Positions 12,062 to 24,500 of a stretch of 64,000 bases of DNA are shown one piece after another. Under the pieces are notes generated by a model. The model was given only the letters and a program-made list of their open reading frames with translations, searched no databases and was not told the origin of the DNA. The stretch is from Cephalotus follicularis. Its lineage: Eukaryota > Streptophyta > Magnoliopsida > Oxalidales > Cephalotaceae. Each line of letters starts with the position of its first letter. The first letter of the stretch is position 1. Position numbers and translations under genes: made by a program. Location of the stretch: assembly GCA_001972305.1 (NCBI GenBank), contig BDDD01000544.1, positions 62,001-126,000 on the forward strand, given 5' to 3'.

Positions 12062-12069
12062 TATAAAAG
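12062..12069 (+). promoter_or_regulatory. Plus-strand TATA box
   Basis: TATAAAAG lies about 210 bases before the ATG at 12277 and is followed by a C/T-rich leader. The distance and setting suit a plant RNA polymerase II promoter for the plus-strand frame. This is inferred from sequence only. Confidence 0.55.
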
Positions 12070-12276
12070 GTTCTATTCTTCTCCAAGCAAACCTTTCGCT
12101 CCTTCAATATCCAATACTCACATCATCATCGTTGAGAGCTTTCTAAGTTTGCTGTGCCTTGAGAACCCTATTCCATCACTCCACATCAAAATCTTTGGTA
12201 AGTTTCTGTCATCTCCTTGCTTTTCTAGGTCGTTCTTAGATTTCTTTAGCAGTTCCTTCTTCTTCGTCTCAAGCTC

Positions 12277-13888
12277 ATGGCTAGTGAAGAACAATCCAGT
12301 GGGTCTTCTTCTATTTCTCTCGTAGCAGTCGATCCCTTTGCCAAGGTGGTTCCCACCGCCAAGAGACCACTTGGTGTTGAAGGTAGCCTAGGGGCTGCAG
12401 TGGGTGACCCTGCCGCACCCACTGCTGGGGCTAATCCCCCTCCTTCTGAAAGTTGTTTCGATTTAAGCACCCTCAGTCGTGTTGAGGTGAAAAAACTCTC
12501 TGAGATGTATAGCTTTCCTCATGGGTTAACGTATTGCCTTCCCTTGGATCCTTGGATGGTTACCATGAGTAGAGAAGGTCTTTTTGTGATCTTCGAAGGG
12601 GCACTCTCTCATGGTCTGAGGGTTCCAATTCCCTGCTTTGCCATCTCGGTATTAGAAAATTTTAGTCTTCATCCCTAACTTCTTCAGCCCCAGTCTTGGA
12701 GATTCATAACCGGCTTCCTTGTCAAGTTTATAGAGTCAGAGGTGGACGCGACAGTGAACCTTTTCAAAAAGTTCCATGTCCTCTCGACCACGCCCAAAAA
12801 GAGTGGGTATTTTTTCAAATCTCATTTTGGGGTGAAAAAACTTCTCCTAAACCCGACCAAGCCTATAAAAAATTGGAGGAAGAGGTATTTTTTGATAAAA
12901 GACTTCGAAGGGTTCACTCCCTCTCCCTGGTGCGATTCTCTGGACACGACATCCCTGAACAAGAGATCTCGTCTGACCCCAGCAGAGAAGGCCAACTTCA
13001 ATAAACTCCTGGCCCTTGAGCCAGAGGATGTGAACTTTACAGTTCGTGAGGATCGTCTGCTCCAAGCTAGGCTGAGCGTGGTCCTTGGACAAGGATCTCG
13101 TTTGGACGGAGCCGAGATGGACATCTCAGAGGAAGAGGGAGATCAAGATATTTCCTTGCCCCCGGTGTCGGAGGAAAACTGTAGAAAGCCTTTGTCTCCT
13201 CCACTCCTCAGTTTAGCATTATTCTCATTCTTCTTGTATTTCGAAACTTTGACCCTGATTTTTATGTCTTCTTTCAGCTATGGCTCCTCGCCGTTACTTC
13301 TCTGTTATCATGAAGTCTACCGACAAGAGGAAGACCCCTGCAGTAGGTGGACGAAAGCCTAAGGGGACGACCACCATGGCTGAGGGTTCAAGCCCGCAGA
13401 CCAAGACTCCTCCACATGTTCGGATGCCTGCTGCTGCGGCTGCAGAGAAGAGGAAGGAGGCAGGCAAGAGGATTGCAGATGAAACCTCCCCCACTGATGA
13501 GCACGTTCCTCTGATGAAGAGGAGCAGGAAGGGGAAGGGTGCTAAGGGAGCCAAAAAGGGGAAGGGGGTCGAGGATGTCGTTGCCCTCGGAGCAAGTTCG
13601 CAGGATCCAATAATCATTCCTCCAACTCGGGAGGCAGAGGACTTGCTGAATGAGTTTGAAGACATGGACTGCACCAAGCTGCACCTGAATGCTCCTGGGG
13701 TCCCCCAGGCGGTTAGTCGTCTGGTCTTTTTCCCCTTGGAGATGAAAGCAAGGGAAAAACTAGGGCTGAGGAGGATCTTCATGCCCAGGCAGAGGATCTT
13801 CATGCTCGGGTGGAGGAGCGAAGAAGGATTCAACGGAAGGCAGAGGAGGAGCTTCAAATCCAGAAAAGCGGTCCACTGGAGCCGATGA
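12277..13888 (+). pseudogene. Transposase_28-like ('putative gypsy type transposon') protein region, plus strand
   Basis: The region starts at an ATG with MASEEQSSGSSS. It contains the pattern typical of the plant family annotated as putative gypsy type transposon: LSEMYSFPHGLTYCLPL, then FEGALSHGLRVPIPCF, then a SWRFITGFLVKF segment and VNLFKKFHVLSTTPKKSGYFF. Further on (13280-13600) comes a basic, lysine-rich linker with RKGKGAKGAKKGKG and an acidic PPTREAEDLLNEFEDMDC stretch. The biochemical role of this family is not known to me; it is carried by gag-like or non-autonomous elements. As part of an LTR-bounded element it is a fossil with a few breaks. Its 3' end overlaps, antisense, the converging frame from 14242. 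Confidence 0.7.
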
Positions 13889-14578
13889 TGAAGGAACAGC
13901 AGGGAGGTCCAGTACAGGGTCTGAGGTTAGAGCAGGATCCACAGGAAGAATAACCAAGTCTGGTGAACCTGGAATTGACAGCTCATCCACCATGGCAGGC
14001 GAGACTCCCTCCTCCAATTCAAGACGTAGCTTCTCTTCCTCCGCATCAATTCCCTCGGGATAGAAGTCGAATGTCTTGGTAGAGGGACCGTACACCACTC
14101 CATCCGGTGGGACGTCAGGACGCAGGGAAGTGACCCAGTTCCTGCAGGCATAGAAGCACCGGCGGAAGTACTCGACTACTTCCTCAAACACTGCCTCCTC
14201 GAACTCATCCGAGTTTTTGAACTCCTCCACGGAGGATCTCATCAGCTCCTTGAACTCCTACGAGTCTTTGAAGTTTGCCACACCCTTGTGTTGTTCCCTC
14301 CTCAACAGTTCCTGATCCTTCCTCTGCTGGCAAAGAAGCTTCCCCTCCAGCTCAAGGCACTTCTTCCTGGTATGTTCCAGCTCTGCCTCCAGCTCTTTCC
14401 CGTCAGCCCTCTCCTCCTCCAAATCCTCAACTGCTTGCTTCTTCTCCTCAACCAAGGACTCCTGAACTTTGAGAACCTCGTTCAGTTGAGCTTGGGCTGA
14501 GCGGGAAACCTCTTCCAATGTAGCCACGCTCGGCCTTATCTCCCTGTCCCTGGCCACTACGACAGAGAAGTTGTCCAC
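13760..14578 (-). pseudogene. Coiled-coil and C-terminal-type region, minus strand
   Basis: Two neighbouring minus-strand frames (14578-14258 and 14242-13760). The first is a heptad-rich coiled coil with many E, K, L and Q residues (VEEKKQAVEDLEEERADGKE). The second has NSDEFEEAVFEEVVEYFRRC and CRNWVTSLRPDVPPDG, which resembles the tail found after the coiled coil in Transposase_28-like proteins, followed by a proline- and acid-rich end. It converges on the plus-strand frame. I infer that both derive from the same protein family, but I do not combine them. A fossil with a few breaks. Confidence 0.6.
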
Positions 14579-14928
14579 AAGCAGTTGAGTGTTCTTCAGA
14601 GCCTGTCAGAGGAGCATATATGTCAATAACTATGAAGAGCAAAGACATAAGAAAAATCAAGGCAACGGGAAAAAGATCATTTACCCTCAAGTTGCTCCAT
14701 AGACGTGTAAGGACTTGATTTGTTTAAGGAAACGCTGGTTTTATGCTCCGAGGAAAAGGTAGAAGATGGATGTTAATGCTTTCCCTGCACAGAGGAACAA
14801 ACACGTTGAAGGTCCAGGAGGTTGTTCTCCCGGGGACACTCCGACGCTCAAGTTAGGCCTTTGCACAGTGAAAAGAAGGTTTTTTTTAGAGTAAAACTGG
14901 TTGACCTTTGTTCTGACTGTTGAACTAG

Positions 14929-14936
14929 TATTTATA
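14929..14936 (-). promoter_or_regulatory. Minus-strand TATA box
   Basis: On the minus strand this reads TATAAATA (CACTATAAATACTAG context). It lies about 350 bases upstream of the coiled-coil frame beginning at 14578. It is a plausible promoter for the minus-strand unit. Confidence 0.45.
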
Positions 14937-15203
14937 GTGCTGGAGTGTTACTGTTTGAGCATGAAATGAGGAGGTGATAGCTGTCCCCTAAGGAAATGCC
15001 AAGGATCTCGGTCATTTCCCTTGATCTCCACCAAATATGTCGCCACTTCCCTTGTTGGTAGTTCATTATACCACTACTTCCTTATTTAGGTGGAGGCGAA
15101 TGCCAGGAAATCAGGCAGATTTCATGCCCTTATCCCATAAATGAAGTGGGGGTCCTCTGCCATAGGGCTGCCGAGGAAGTGAACCATGGTAATGTTGCCG
15201 AGG

Positions 15204-15705
15204 TGATGGGCCTCTTGCTTCCCCTTTCGCTCCTGGGTCTTCATCTTCTGGTGCTTCCTCAGTGGCGTACGCCTAGGACGCCGGGTCCTCTACCATTCAT
15301 CCAAGGATGCGGTCTCTTTGGATACCGTCGAGGAGAAGGTCCTCGATATCTGTGCAGCGGGGGTACGTCCTCTACTATGTGTTTGGTAGACACCTCGGGT
15401 ATAGGAGGTCCTCGGCACTGGTGCCATGAAGAAGGTCCTCTGATCTGTACCCTAAGTAAGCTCCTCAGGCCGAGGAGGTCCTCAGCATCGTCGTACTGTG
15501 GTGCGCTCTTGGTCAAGATAGCTCTCCTCGGCCCTGGTGTTTGGCTAGGGTCTGCTGACTTGCTACTGTGAGTCGCCTTGCTAAGCTTCCTCTGACCCAT
15601 GTTCGTGTGAGCCATTTTCTTCTGGCACAAAAAGAAACCTCTGGACACGTGGTTTTATCCAAGGAGGACATGTGTCCTTAATATAAATAGATTTTTCCCA
15701 TATCA
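15204..15705. repeat. Right LTR of the Transposase_28-like element (502 bp)
   Basis: Runs TGATGGGCCTC...TTTTCCCATATCA. On the minus strand it starts TGATATGGGAAAAA and includes TATTTATATTAAGG, a possible LTR TATA box for the minus orientation. Confidence 0.8.
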
Positions 15706-18078
15706 ATAGGCGACATCTCTATCATCACAGGTTTCCCGGATGCTGTCCCAGAATACCTGCCGCATGGAAAACAAAACGCGGCTATGCAAACCTCAGTACA
15801 GATATAGAATCATAAAACATAAAATGACACTTTAAAGGATAGAAAATACCTGAACCTTTAAATATCATGTAACTCATGTAGAAAATAATTTAACATTATT
15901 TCAGAAAATGAATGAAAGTAGTCATATAAGCAATTCTATAAATTCAAAAACCAATATCCAAATTTCTTGAACATTATCCAAGTTAAAGATTCCAAAACAA
16001 AAACTTATCCGATTCCATAGTCTCATTACAGAGATCCAGAACAAAAACAAAGATTTTTCTGATTCCATAATCTCATCCCGGAGATCCAAAGTGCATACAC
16101 AAATGCATAAATGCAAGGGGTTCATGAGGCCCACATGCCAAACTGAAAGACATGTACAACACTACACGATCAATCCCCATAATTCATATCATATCACATA
16201 TTGCATATCTCATCACATATGCCATAAACTAGAATCGATTCATATGCCTCTATCATACATAACGGATCCATAAATCCATCTCATGGGATTTATTCATAAC
16301 ATAGAGAGATGCCATAGTCTAATCACACCGCTACGGAAGTGTCATGTCCCCGTGCCAGGCCTACGACATGCCTATGGTACCTCAATAGGTAGGAAATATC
16401 TCTGTATATCTTTATTCCAAAAACATTGTTCATTCCAAAAAAATTTAAAAACATATCTTCTAAACATTTTCTGAAGATATCATAGTCATTAACATACTTC
16501 CTAATGTGAAAGTCAAGTTCATTATCAATATCAGTATACTTTCTTAATCGGAAATCCACCCATTTATTTTCAAGATAAAGAGACGATTGCAAAACATTTC
16601 GTAAACATATCATAGCTGAGTTTATAAAGTCAGAATATTTATCTCATAAAATATCAAAGTGACTTTGTTTCCAAAACATATCAAAACCCAAACATAATAG
16701 AGTTCAAATATTATAAATGTGAAAATGGATTCTTTCGAAAAAAATCAGATTAAGATAGCCAAAGGCGATAGAATTCGTACCTTGAGTAGTCACAGAATAA
16801 CATATTAATTGATCAACAATTTCTAATTGCCCCTCATAGCACAAAAATCTAAAAGATGCAACATCATTCATATATGGATCCGAAAACCACTTCCATAAAT
16901 CAAAACAGAAGTTCACCAGTGTTTAAAATAGACTCCAAATCATTAGAAGAACAAACGAATAACAAAACTTGAAACCAAAAATTTATTGGACAAAACCGGC
17001 CGACTGTTGCTAGTTCCAGTCGACTATTTGAGACATGGCATCGACTGTATGACATGGCCAACCGACTACACAAGTAGAACATCATCCAGTCGATCAACTG
17101 TCCAAGGGATAGCAGTCGACTGAATGAAGAGGGAGTCGATGACTCAAGCGCAACGACTGACTGTTCGTAGAAAACAGCCGATTGTACTGGGCATCAGAAA
17201 ACAAAAAACATAGCAGTCTTATGCAAATTTTCTGTCAAAACTTGGATTTCTCAATACCAGGGTGTCATAAACATTTAAATAGGACTTATGTGACACCAAA
17301 ATTACATATGATCATAAAGAAACAAGAATTTTATGCGATTGGTGATCATACTTTGAAGAGAAGCAAAATTCTAATTCATTGTATGCATAGCTATTGATCA
17401 AACCATAACAGAATATACATGGCAGGAATAAAAATGGAATTCTAGTAGTTTATGCATACAAATAAAATCATAACAAAATAGGATAACAATCCATAACTTA
17501 AACCAATATGCATTAAGGAAAACAAACCTGATTCAATGAAGCAAAGGAGAACGAAACATATTCCAAAACTCTGCACTTTCGGCCACCAGGCACAATGACA
17601 CAGTGGAGACATAAACAATGACTAGTGGCATACATATACAACAAGGAAGAAGCAAAATCGGCTTAGATAAGGAAAGAAGAATTTGAAATCTGATAGGATA
17701 GGAAAAAGGCTGAAAATTTCGGGATTGATATGGAGAAAGAGAGGGAATATCGGGTTTCGGGAGAGAAGAAAAGAAACGTACGGAAGAGGGAGGGGAGAAA
17801 TAGGAAACAAATAGGTTTTAAATAGTAAAAGGATTTATTTTCCAAATAAAACAATTTTACCATATTACTAATATAAAAGCATATTTAAAAATTAATTTAA
17901 AATACCAAACAATTCATTTTACTTATACATTATCATATTCCAATAAATATCAAAAGCCCAAAAATGATATCATATGGTCCAAAACTTAAGGGCCCACAAT
18001 TAAAAATAGGCCAACATATAACAAAACAAAAAAAAACAAAAGCCTGAAAATATACACATGAACAAGCGGGGTATTACA
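15706..18078 (-). repeat. Reversed long LTR with CAGTCGACTG motifs (incomplete)
   Basis: The right end GCGGGGTATTACA is a reversed TGTAATACCCCGC start. The body is the inverted counterpart of 23858-26796: compare the TCCCGGATGCTGTCC block near 15731 with GGACAGCATCCGGGA near 26426, and the CATGTCCCCGTGCCAGG block at 16342. A motif cluster lies at 16995-17165. The left part is missing at the junction with 15705. Frames of about 60-96 residues in it look like chance. Lineage is uncertain; the TGTAATACCC terminus suits plant Gypsy elements. Confidence 0.7.
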
Positions 18079-18120
18079 TGGAAGCTTGAATCAAAGTGCA
18101 GAGGGAGTACTTGAAGGAAA

Positions 18121-19007
18121 GAGTGTGTTGACATTTATGTCTCAATCCTAAGTTTTGATGATAACATATTTGTATTTAACAAAGTTTCTTGATGTGCAAG
18201 AAAGCCATGAAGTAAGCAAACCAGCAAGATTTCTGCAGATTCAGGTCAGACCGTCGACGCCCAAGGTTAAAGCGTCAGCACTTTGACCGGCAGTCGAGAC
18301 AAGGACCTAAGCGTCTATAGGTGGAACGTTTGAAGAAGTGGAAGAAACACTCAAACCGTCGACGCCCAGATTCAAGTGTCTGCGCTTTGGGGTACTAAGC
18401 GTCTGCCGTTAGTGCAAAGCGCCTGCCGTCTAAACCAGTGAACACAATGGCAATTAAAATCTGCTTAAGCGTCGACGTCCAGGACTAAGCGTCAGCTCTT
18501 TGAGGTTCCGGTCGACTCCAACATTTTGAACGCCTGCGCTTTGAGCTGATAATTTGAATTTGAGATCTCTAACGGTCACATGACCATCGACACTTTAAGC
18601 GTGACAGTCGACGCTTTGGTCGGCTGGAACAGTTTCTGACAGAGTTTTAGTGTACATTCCATTATGGAATCAATCCTAAACTACTCCCAACGGATCTATG
18701 AGGCAACAAGATATATATTTTTTAACTAGTGGAAACTCAATCACAAAGGTGTACCGAATAGAACCCGGAATTGTATTCAGAGAACTAGTGGAAACTCAAG
18801 GAGATCCTTGGGAAAAGTGGACGTAGGCAAGAGTTACGCTGAACCACTCTAAACTAGTGTTTGCAATCTCTCTAACTATATCTCTTTAGATTATTTTTTA
18901 AATTGTTATAGATTGTTTTTGTTTTTCATTGCGAAAAGATTAGATAATTTTTAGAAACTACAATTCACCCCCCCCCCCCCCCCCCCCTTTGTAGTTTATT
19001 CAGAGTG
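18121..19007 (+). mobile_element. Solo Sirevirus-type Copia LTR with target duplication
   Basis: The LTR is 18126-19002 (877 bp). It starts TGTTGACATTTATG, ends GTAGTTTATTCA, and is flanked by GAGTG at 18121-18125 and 19003-19007. The uninterrupted site GGAGTGGAAGACCTAGG exists at 29227-29243 in the sister Copia LTR, which proves the insertion. The TGTTGACA start with TTTTGATGATAACA and an AATTCACCCCC tail is typical of Sirevirus LTRs. It carries GTCGACGCCCA / AAGCGTC motifs at 18250-18620. Confidence 0.92.
18968..18987 (+). repeat. Run of 20 C
   Basis: An uninterrupted cytosine run near the 3' end of the Sirevirus-type solo LTR. C-rich ends are common in this family; the exact length may be affected by sequencing. 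Confidence 0.9.
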
Positions 19008-19450
19008 GAAGACCTAGCTGATGGTTTCCAATTCTTTATCTTTTAGGGTTTAGTTTGTGTTTTGTGGTGACTATGGTTTCGGGTTTTGGGTGGGGTTTAT
19101 AAGCCTAGACAATCCCTAATGTTCTTTGAAGGAAACCCTATAAAACCCAGGTTTTAGAAGGTTATGGTGCTAGGGTTTTGGGTGTAACCCTAGACCATAC
19201 AAATGAGTGTATATGCAAGGGCAATGAATTCCCTTCCTCCAAATCCGAAACCTAGAATCTTGGATATGTTCAATTGGTTCATTTTAAAGCTACATTAGAG
19301 AACCTAGGACCAATTGTGACAATTATGGGCATAGGGTATTCCAAAGTCTTAATGATTCGAGACTTAGAAAATGAAATATTTTAAAATGTCACCCTAAACC
19401 ATAAATTGTTCCAATGAATCTTTCCACATGGAGCCAACCTTTCAAACAAG

Positions 19451-19463
19451 TGATATTAGAGCC
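19451..19463 (+). other. Primer-binding site of Copia B1
   Basis: TGATATTAGAGCC, two bases after the LTR end CAAACA, resembles the initiator methionine tRNA site TGGTATCAGAGC used by most plant Copia elements. Confidence 0.7.
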
Positions 19464-21583
19464 ATCTAATTAGCTTCATTTGGACCGCAATTTGATGTCT
19501 ATTGTCTTTCTTTGATGTGTTGAACCATTGGACAAAATTTAGCTCCCAAATCCTAGAGAGAACTTGGTAAATTTAGGTCAATTGGAATGTGTATTTCTAG
19601 TTGATTTTGCCAATTGTTTGAACTAGTGTAATGACTAATTAATTGGATAGTTTGATGATCCAAAGATTAATACATTTGGCGTTAATGGTGTATGGGAGAA
19701 TTCCAGCATCAATATGTATGATTTAGGATCTCGAACGAACCTTAAAAAGTCTTTGAACCGTTGTTTAAAAGTGTCAAAATTTTAATTTGAAAACTGGTTA
19801 CGTGCGGAAATTTTTGTTCAGATTTTTTGTACTATTTAGTGCAGACTTTCTGGCTGTTACCCTATGTAGAAAGTTGTACTGGTTAGTGACAGTCAAAGAT
19901 TAGGAAAGCTCTGCATACTTTCGGGTAGTTTTTGCTAATAGACTACCTATTTTTTGTACAGTTACTGAAAATTTCCAGCATGATTACTGCAAGTTATCAG
20001 CAGGTTTCCTGCAAGCTTCCGGTGAGCTTCCAGCGGGTTTTCTTTGTAATTTACATGCAATCTTCACACCGTTACTGGCAGGAATATTGTATGGATTGGA
20101 CAGGTACGTACCAGGGTGTTTAGATAGAGATTCGATTTACTTATGCATATAGTTCATTTATATAGTCCAATTTATCGAGAGGGATATTCATATTAGTTTA
20201 TTCTAATATTTAATTGCATTGTTTGAACTCAAATAGATTCAATGGACGGATCAATTAATAAATGCAGTAGTGAAGTACAAATAGGGTGACTAGATTCTAA
20301 TTTATCTAGTAGGAGTGGAATTTTAAGTTGGATGGTAAATAAATCGACAAGCCATTAGATATTAAATAGTCACGTGTTTATTCATTAAATATATAGTGAG
20401 TATATTTTTTGAATTTCTTATGCATGCTGGTAGACTTGGGACTCAATCCAGTTTTTTGGTTTCTTTTGTGGATGTTATTTAAGTTTTTTATTATAATGGT
20501 GTTCATTCGGTATGTAATTAGGATGCCTGTATGTGCCAATATTTTTTCTTATCCATTATTATTGAGTTGTAAAATATGTTCTCCCACTATAATTGCATTC
20601 TTATTCTTTTGTAATTCGAGTGATGTAATTTTAATAAGAGATGCAATGAAGCTTGAAGAGAGGATCAAGAACAATACAAGACCAAGTGAAGGCCATATAT
20701 GCATGGTATGAATACTGTAATAAAGTAGTTATTAAATAATAAACACAAAGGTGACAGAGTGGTCATGTTTGGCTCACGTGATCACTATAATAGTTAAAGT
20801 CCTAACTCATGCCATTTTTTTAGGATGCATGAGATGGATGAATTATTTTTTAGTTTTTTCAAACACGTCCAAGCATGTTAAGTCGTTCCAAATGGATAAT
20901 TAAAATTATCTAAAATGACTATGGTAAAATATAAAATTAAATGAGTCCAAATTGTTCCAAATGTGAAATAGTAAGTCCATAAGCGGTGGGGCACTAGATT
21001 GTCCTGTCGTTGGCCTTCCATGCCTTTATTTACTAGTATTGATATATGAGGGATAGCACTGCCACAACAGATGTCCCCCGTATGACCATTTCTACTATAT
21101 TTTAGTGTGAGGTGCACTGGAAAGAAGTAACCTTGTTTCGATGCTCTGACATGTACAAGGGTGGGTATCAAAACGGGTTCATTTCTTCGAGGGTTATGGG
21201 TTTGAGTTATACCGGGTACATATTATTGGCAACAGGCATAGCTGTGGATTATATAGGCTAGCAGGCTGGACTTGTATCGGATCTTGCATTTCAAGGGGAG
21301 GCCCTAATGTAAACTGACGCTTACGTCTACCTAATCAGACGATATGGTTGGCCACTAACAAGTGGGTCTATACCACGCTGGATAGATTTGCATCCCCACT
21401 AGGAGGTGGGTGCTTCCCAAATATAACAGAGGAGGTGTGGGATGCAATTAGAATAGTGGGAGGAGCCAAAATTACAAAAGACCAAGGATTATGGTTATAA
21501 CATTAATGGAATGATCTACTAATATTCTTTATTTTTTTCCTCATATAGGGTTCTAGTTATCACATACTCTATAAATTACTCAA
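19464..21583 (+). other. Long untranslated leader of Copia B1
   Basis: About 2.1 kb lie between the primer site and the gag start and hold no credible frame. The part from about 20590 to 21500 reappears, reversed, at about 48640-49500 in the minus-strand Copia B4, so it is a constant part of this Copia family. Confidence 0.65.
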
Positions 21584-24500
21584 ATGGAAGACAACACAAA
21601 CACAATTGAGACTCCTAAGCTAGTAGATCCTTATTAGCTTGAATGGATATGCATTTTTCATCGGGTTCTCACGAGCATGAGAGTTGCTCATGTTATGACT
21701 GAAATACACCCCGAGCTAGTGAATGATGTATCCAACCATTATAAGCCATGTGTGGCTAAATGATGGGACGTCGATTATCAAGCTCGTAGCGTAGCTGTTG
21801 TGGGCATATCGCCAAAATTTTACATGCGTGTTATACACTCACAGACCTTGTGAGGCATGCTTGAATAACTCGACGAGTTGTATCGTACCTAGTGGAGGAC
21901 TGGAAAGGCATATTTTGACTAGCCGGGATCAAGATCAACTATGACGCCTCTACTTTGTACTGGAACAACCTCAAGGAGAGGTAGATCAAATGGATGTAGT
22001 TCTAAAAGGTGAAAACCCTAAGAAGAGGTAGTAAGTGACAAGGGATACCATTCTAGAAAGGGTCAAAAAGCTTTTGAAGGAGAATGCCTGATTCCATTAT
22101 GAGAAAGAAAAGGCAATGGAAGAAAGGAATTTGACATTGATGAGTATGGTCCAGTCCATGATGTCTGTTATCGATTCTTCAATTCTCATTCTAAGTAATG
22201 CACTGCAGTTGGCAACGCAAATCCTAAACCGGATTCCTTTGAAATCCGTCTCCTCCATACGATTAGTGAGATCAAACAATTAGGAAACCCCAGCCTAGAC
22301 CATTGTTACTATGGGTTAAGGGATATCGAACATATGTAAGAAGGTGGAAACCTTCTAAGCTGGAGTCACGATTGGAATATTGCAGGTTTGTGCGATATCC
22401 TAAGGGAAGCTTAGGATTTTATTTCAACCATCCCAACGAACAAAAGATGTTTGTTTCGTGAACTGCAAAATCCCGAGTGAGGGAATACCTGATTACTGGA
22501 AGAAGTGGGAGTAAGGTGAAACAAAGAGAGTTTCTACAAAATGAAAACCCACAAATCGATAAGGAATTAGAGGTTAAATCCTATAAAGACATAATTGGGA
22601 AAGGATCCCAACTTTAGATGAAATCTCACTAAGGCACTCCTCAATAGAGTAGATCAGGCCGGATTTCGAAAGCGCCCGAGAAATAAGGTTTTCTCAATGA
22701 TAGGCACTAATGAATATATCGCCAACGATGATGACGAACCTGTCAGTTACATGGAAAAGTGAAGTGCACTGATTCCAGGGCATGGTTAGATACCATGAAA
22801 TCCGAAATGGACTCCATATACGCTTACTAAGTTGAAACTTGATGAATGCAACCGAAGTCATAAAATCCTATCAGATGCAAGTAGATCTTCCGGATGAAGA
22901 TTGGCGTTAATGGATAAGGTTAAAACCTATGAAGCACAATTGATCATGAAAGGGTATAGACTAAGACAAGAGGTCAGCTATATCGCAACTTTTTCTACAG
23001 TTGCAATTCATTAGTCCATTCGGATAATACTTGCTATTGCCACTCATTGTGATAATGAGCAAAGGCAAATGGATGTCAAGACTGCCTTCATGAATTGCTA
23101 TCTTCAAGAGGACATCTATATGTCCCAAACAAGAGGGGTTTACATCCGATGAGCACTAGCACTAAAGGTGCAAGCTCCAAAGGTCTATGACCTTAAGCAA
23201 GCATCCCGTAGCTGAAGCATCAATTTTGTTTACATAAAATTATGGATGAGCCTAGTGTCTACTGGAAATAGGACATCCCCAAAATCACTTTCTTTGTATT
23301 ATATATAGACGACATTAACCAAGAACTTCTCTACAAAAGATTTGGGAAGGACTTCCTACATTTTTAGAGAATGAAGATCTTAAGCATAGATCAAGTAGGT
23401 TGTTTGGACTTTCCCAAAGCCAGTACATCAGCAGAACACTGAATATGTCTGGAAATGAATTCCACATATGGCTTACTGCCAATTAGCCAAGGAATTCATC
23501 TCTCCAAGAGGATCTCGGTGAGAGATATATGAGAAGAGAATGCACATGTATAGGCAGCCTTAGTTGGAGGCTCCATCATGTATACCATACTTTGTACTAT
23601 GCCTACTATCGCATATGCCTTGGTTATGGCTATTCAATTTCATTCCTATCCCTGTGAGACTCACTGGGACATTTTCAAAAGTATTAGGAACCTGAGAGAG
23701 ACTCGGGAAATTTTCTTGTCATATCGAGAAGGCAGTGAATTGAAACTGAAGAGTTAGGACAACTCCGGTTTCAACTGTGATCTGGATGATCACAAATCCA
23801 TTTCAGGATATGTGTTGATCATGAATAGAAGTGTTGTGTGAGTTGGAGGAGTAAAAATTTAATACCTCGTTTGTTCGTGTGCATATTTTAGGGATTTTAT
23901 TTTTGATTTGTTATATTGTTGGTATATTTTATATTTTGGGCTATGTGATACCATCTTTGGGCTTTGGCATATTGTTTGGAATATGATTATGGACAAGTAA
24001 AATTAATTGTTTTATATTAAATTTGTTTTTTAAAATCAGTTTTTATTATGAGAATGGTAAAATTATTTTATTGGAAACAAAATAAGCTATTTTTGTTTAA
24101 AACTTAATTATTTTCCTATTTCTCTTCTCCCTCTCCCGTAGGACTCTCTCCCCTCCTCCACAAAATTGTTTCTTTCCTTCTTTTTCTCCCACAATCCCAA
24201 ATTTTAGTGCCTCTTTCCCAATTCTATTAGATTTTGGACTCTTTTCCTTATCAAAACAGATTTTGATCTCTCCTAATATGTTTATGTATGCCTTTGCTCT
24301 TTATTTTTGTGTCATCCCCATCTCTCTTGCATATGAGCCGAACCTGCAAATTTAGGAGCTATTGTGTCCTTCATTGTTCATCATATCAGGTTTGTTCCCC
24401 TGCTGTTATGGTTAGCTATCGGTTTTGTTTTTAATGTTATCCAGTTGCATGTTCGTATGGGCTGCTAGTGTGTTTAATCCCTACCCTGTATGTTTTGCTA

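Larger units (their letters stand above)
11160..15705. mobile_element. Small LTR-bounded element with Transposase_28-like frames (fossil)
   Basis: Two direct repeats of about 500 bases (11160-11656 and 15204-15705) flank an internal region with two converging reading regions. The complete right copy runs TGATGGG...CCCATATCA, so it has LTR-like TG...CA ends. Inside the left repeat, the reverse complement of TGCCCCCCAGG resembles a G-rich plus-strand primer, which would make the element's own orientation minus. No reverse transcriptase or integrase is seen, so it is non-autonomous as it stands. Its left end is cut by the reversed LTR ending at 11159. It is a broken fossil with several breaks. 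Confidence 0.7.

Noticed and set aside
13294-13857. 187-residue minus-strand frame
   Set aside because: It is the shadow of the lysine/alanine-rich plus-strand Transposase_28-like region.
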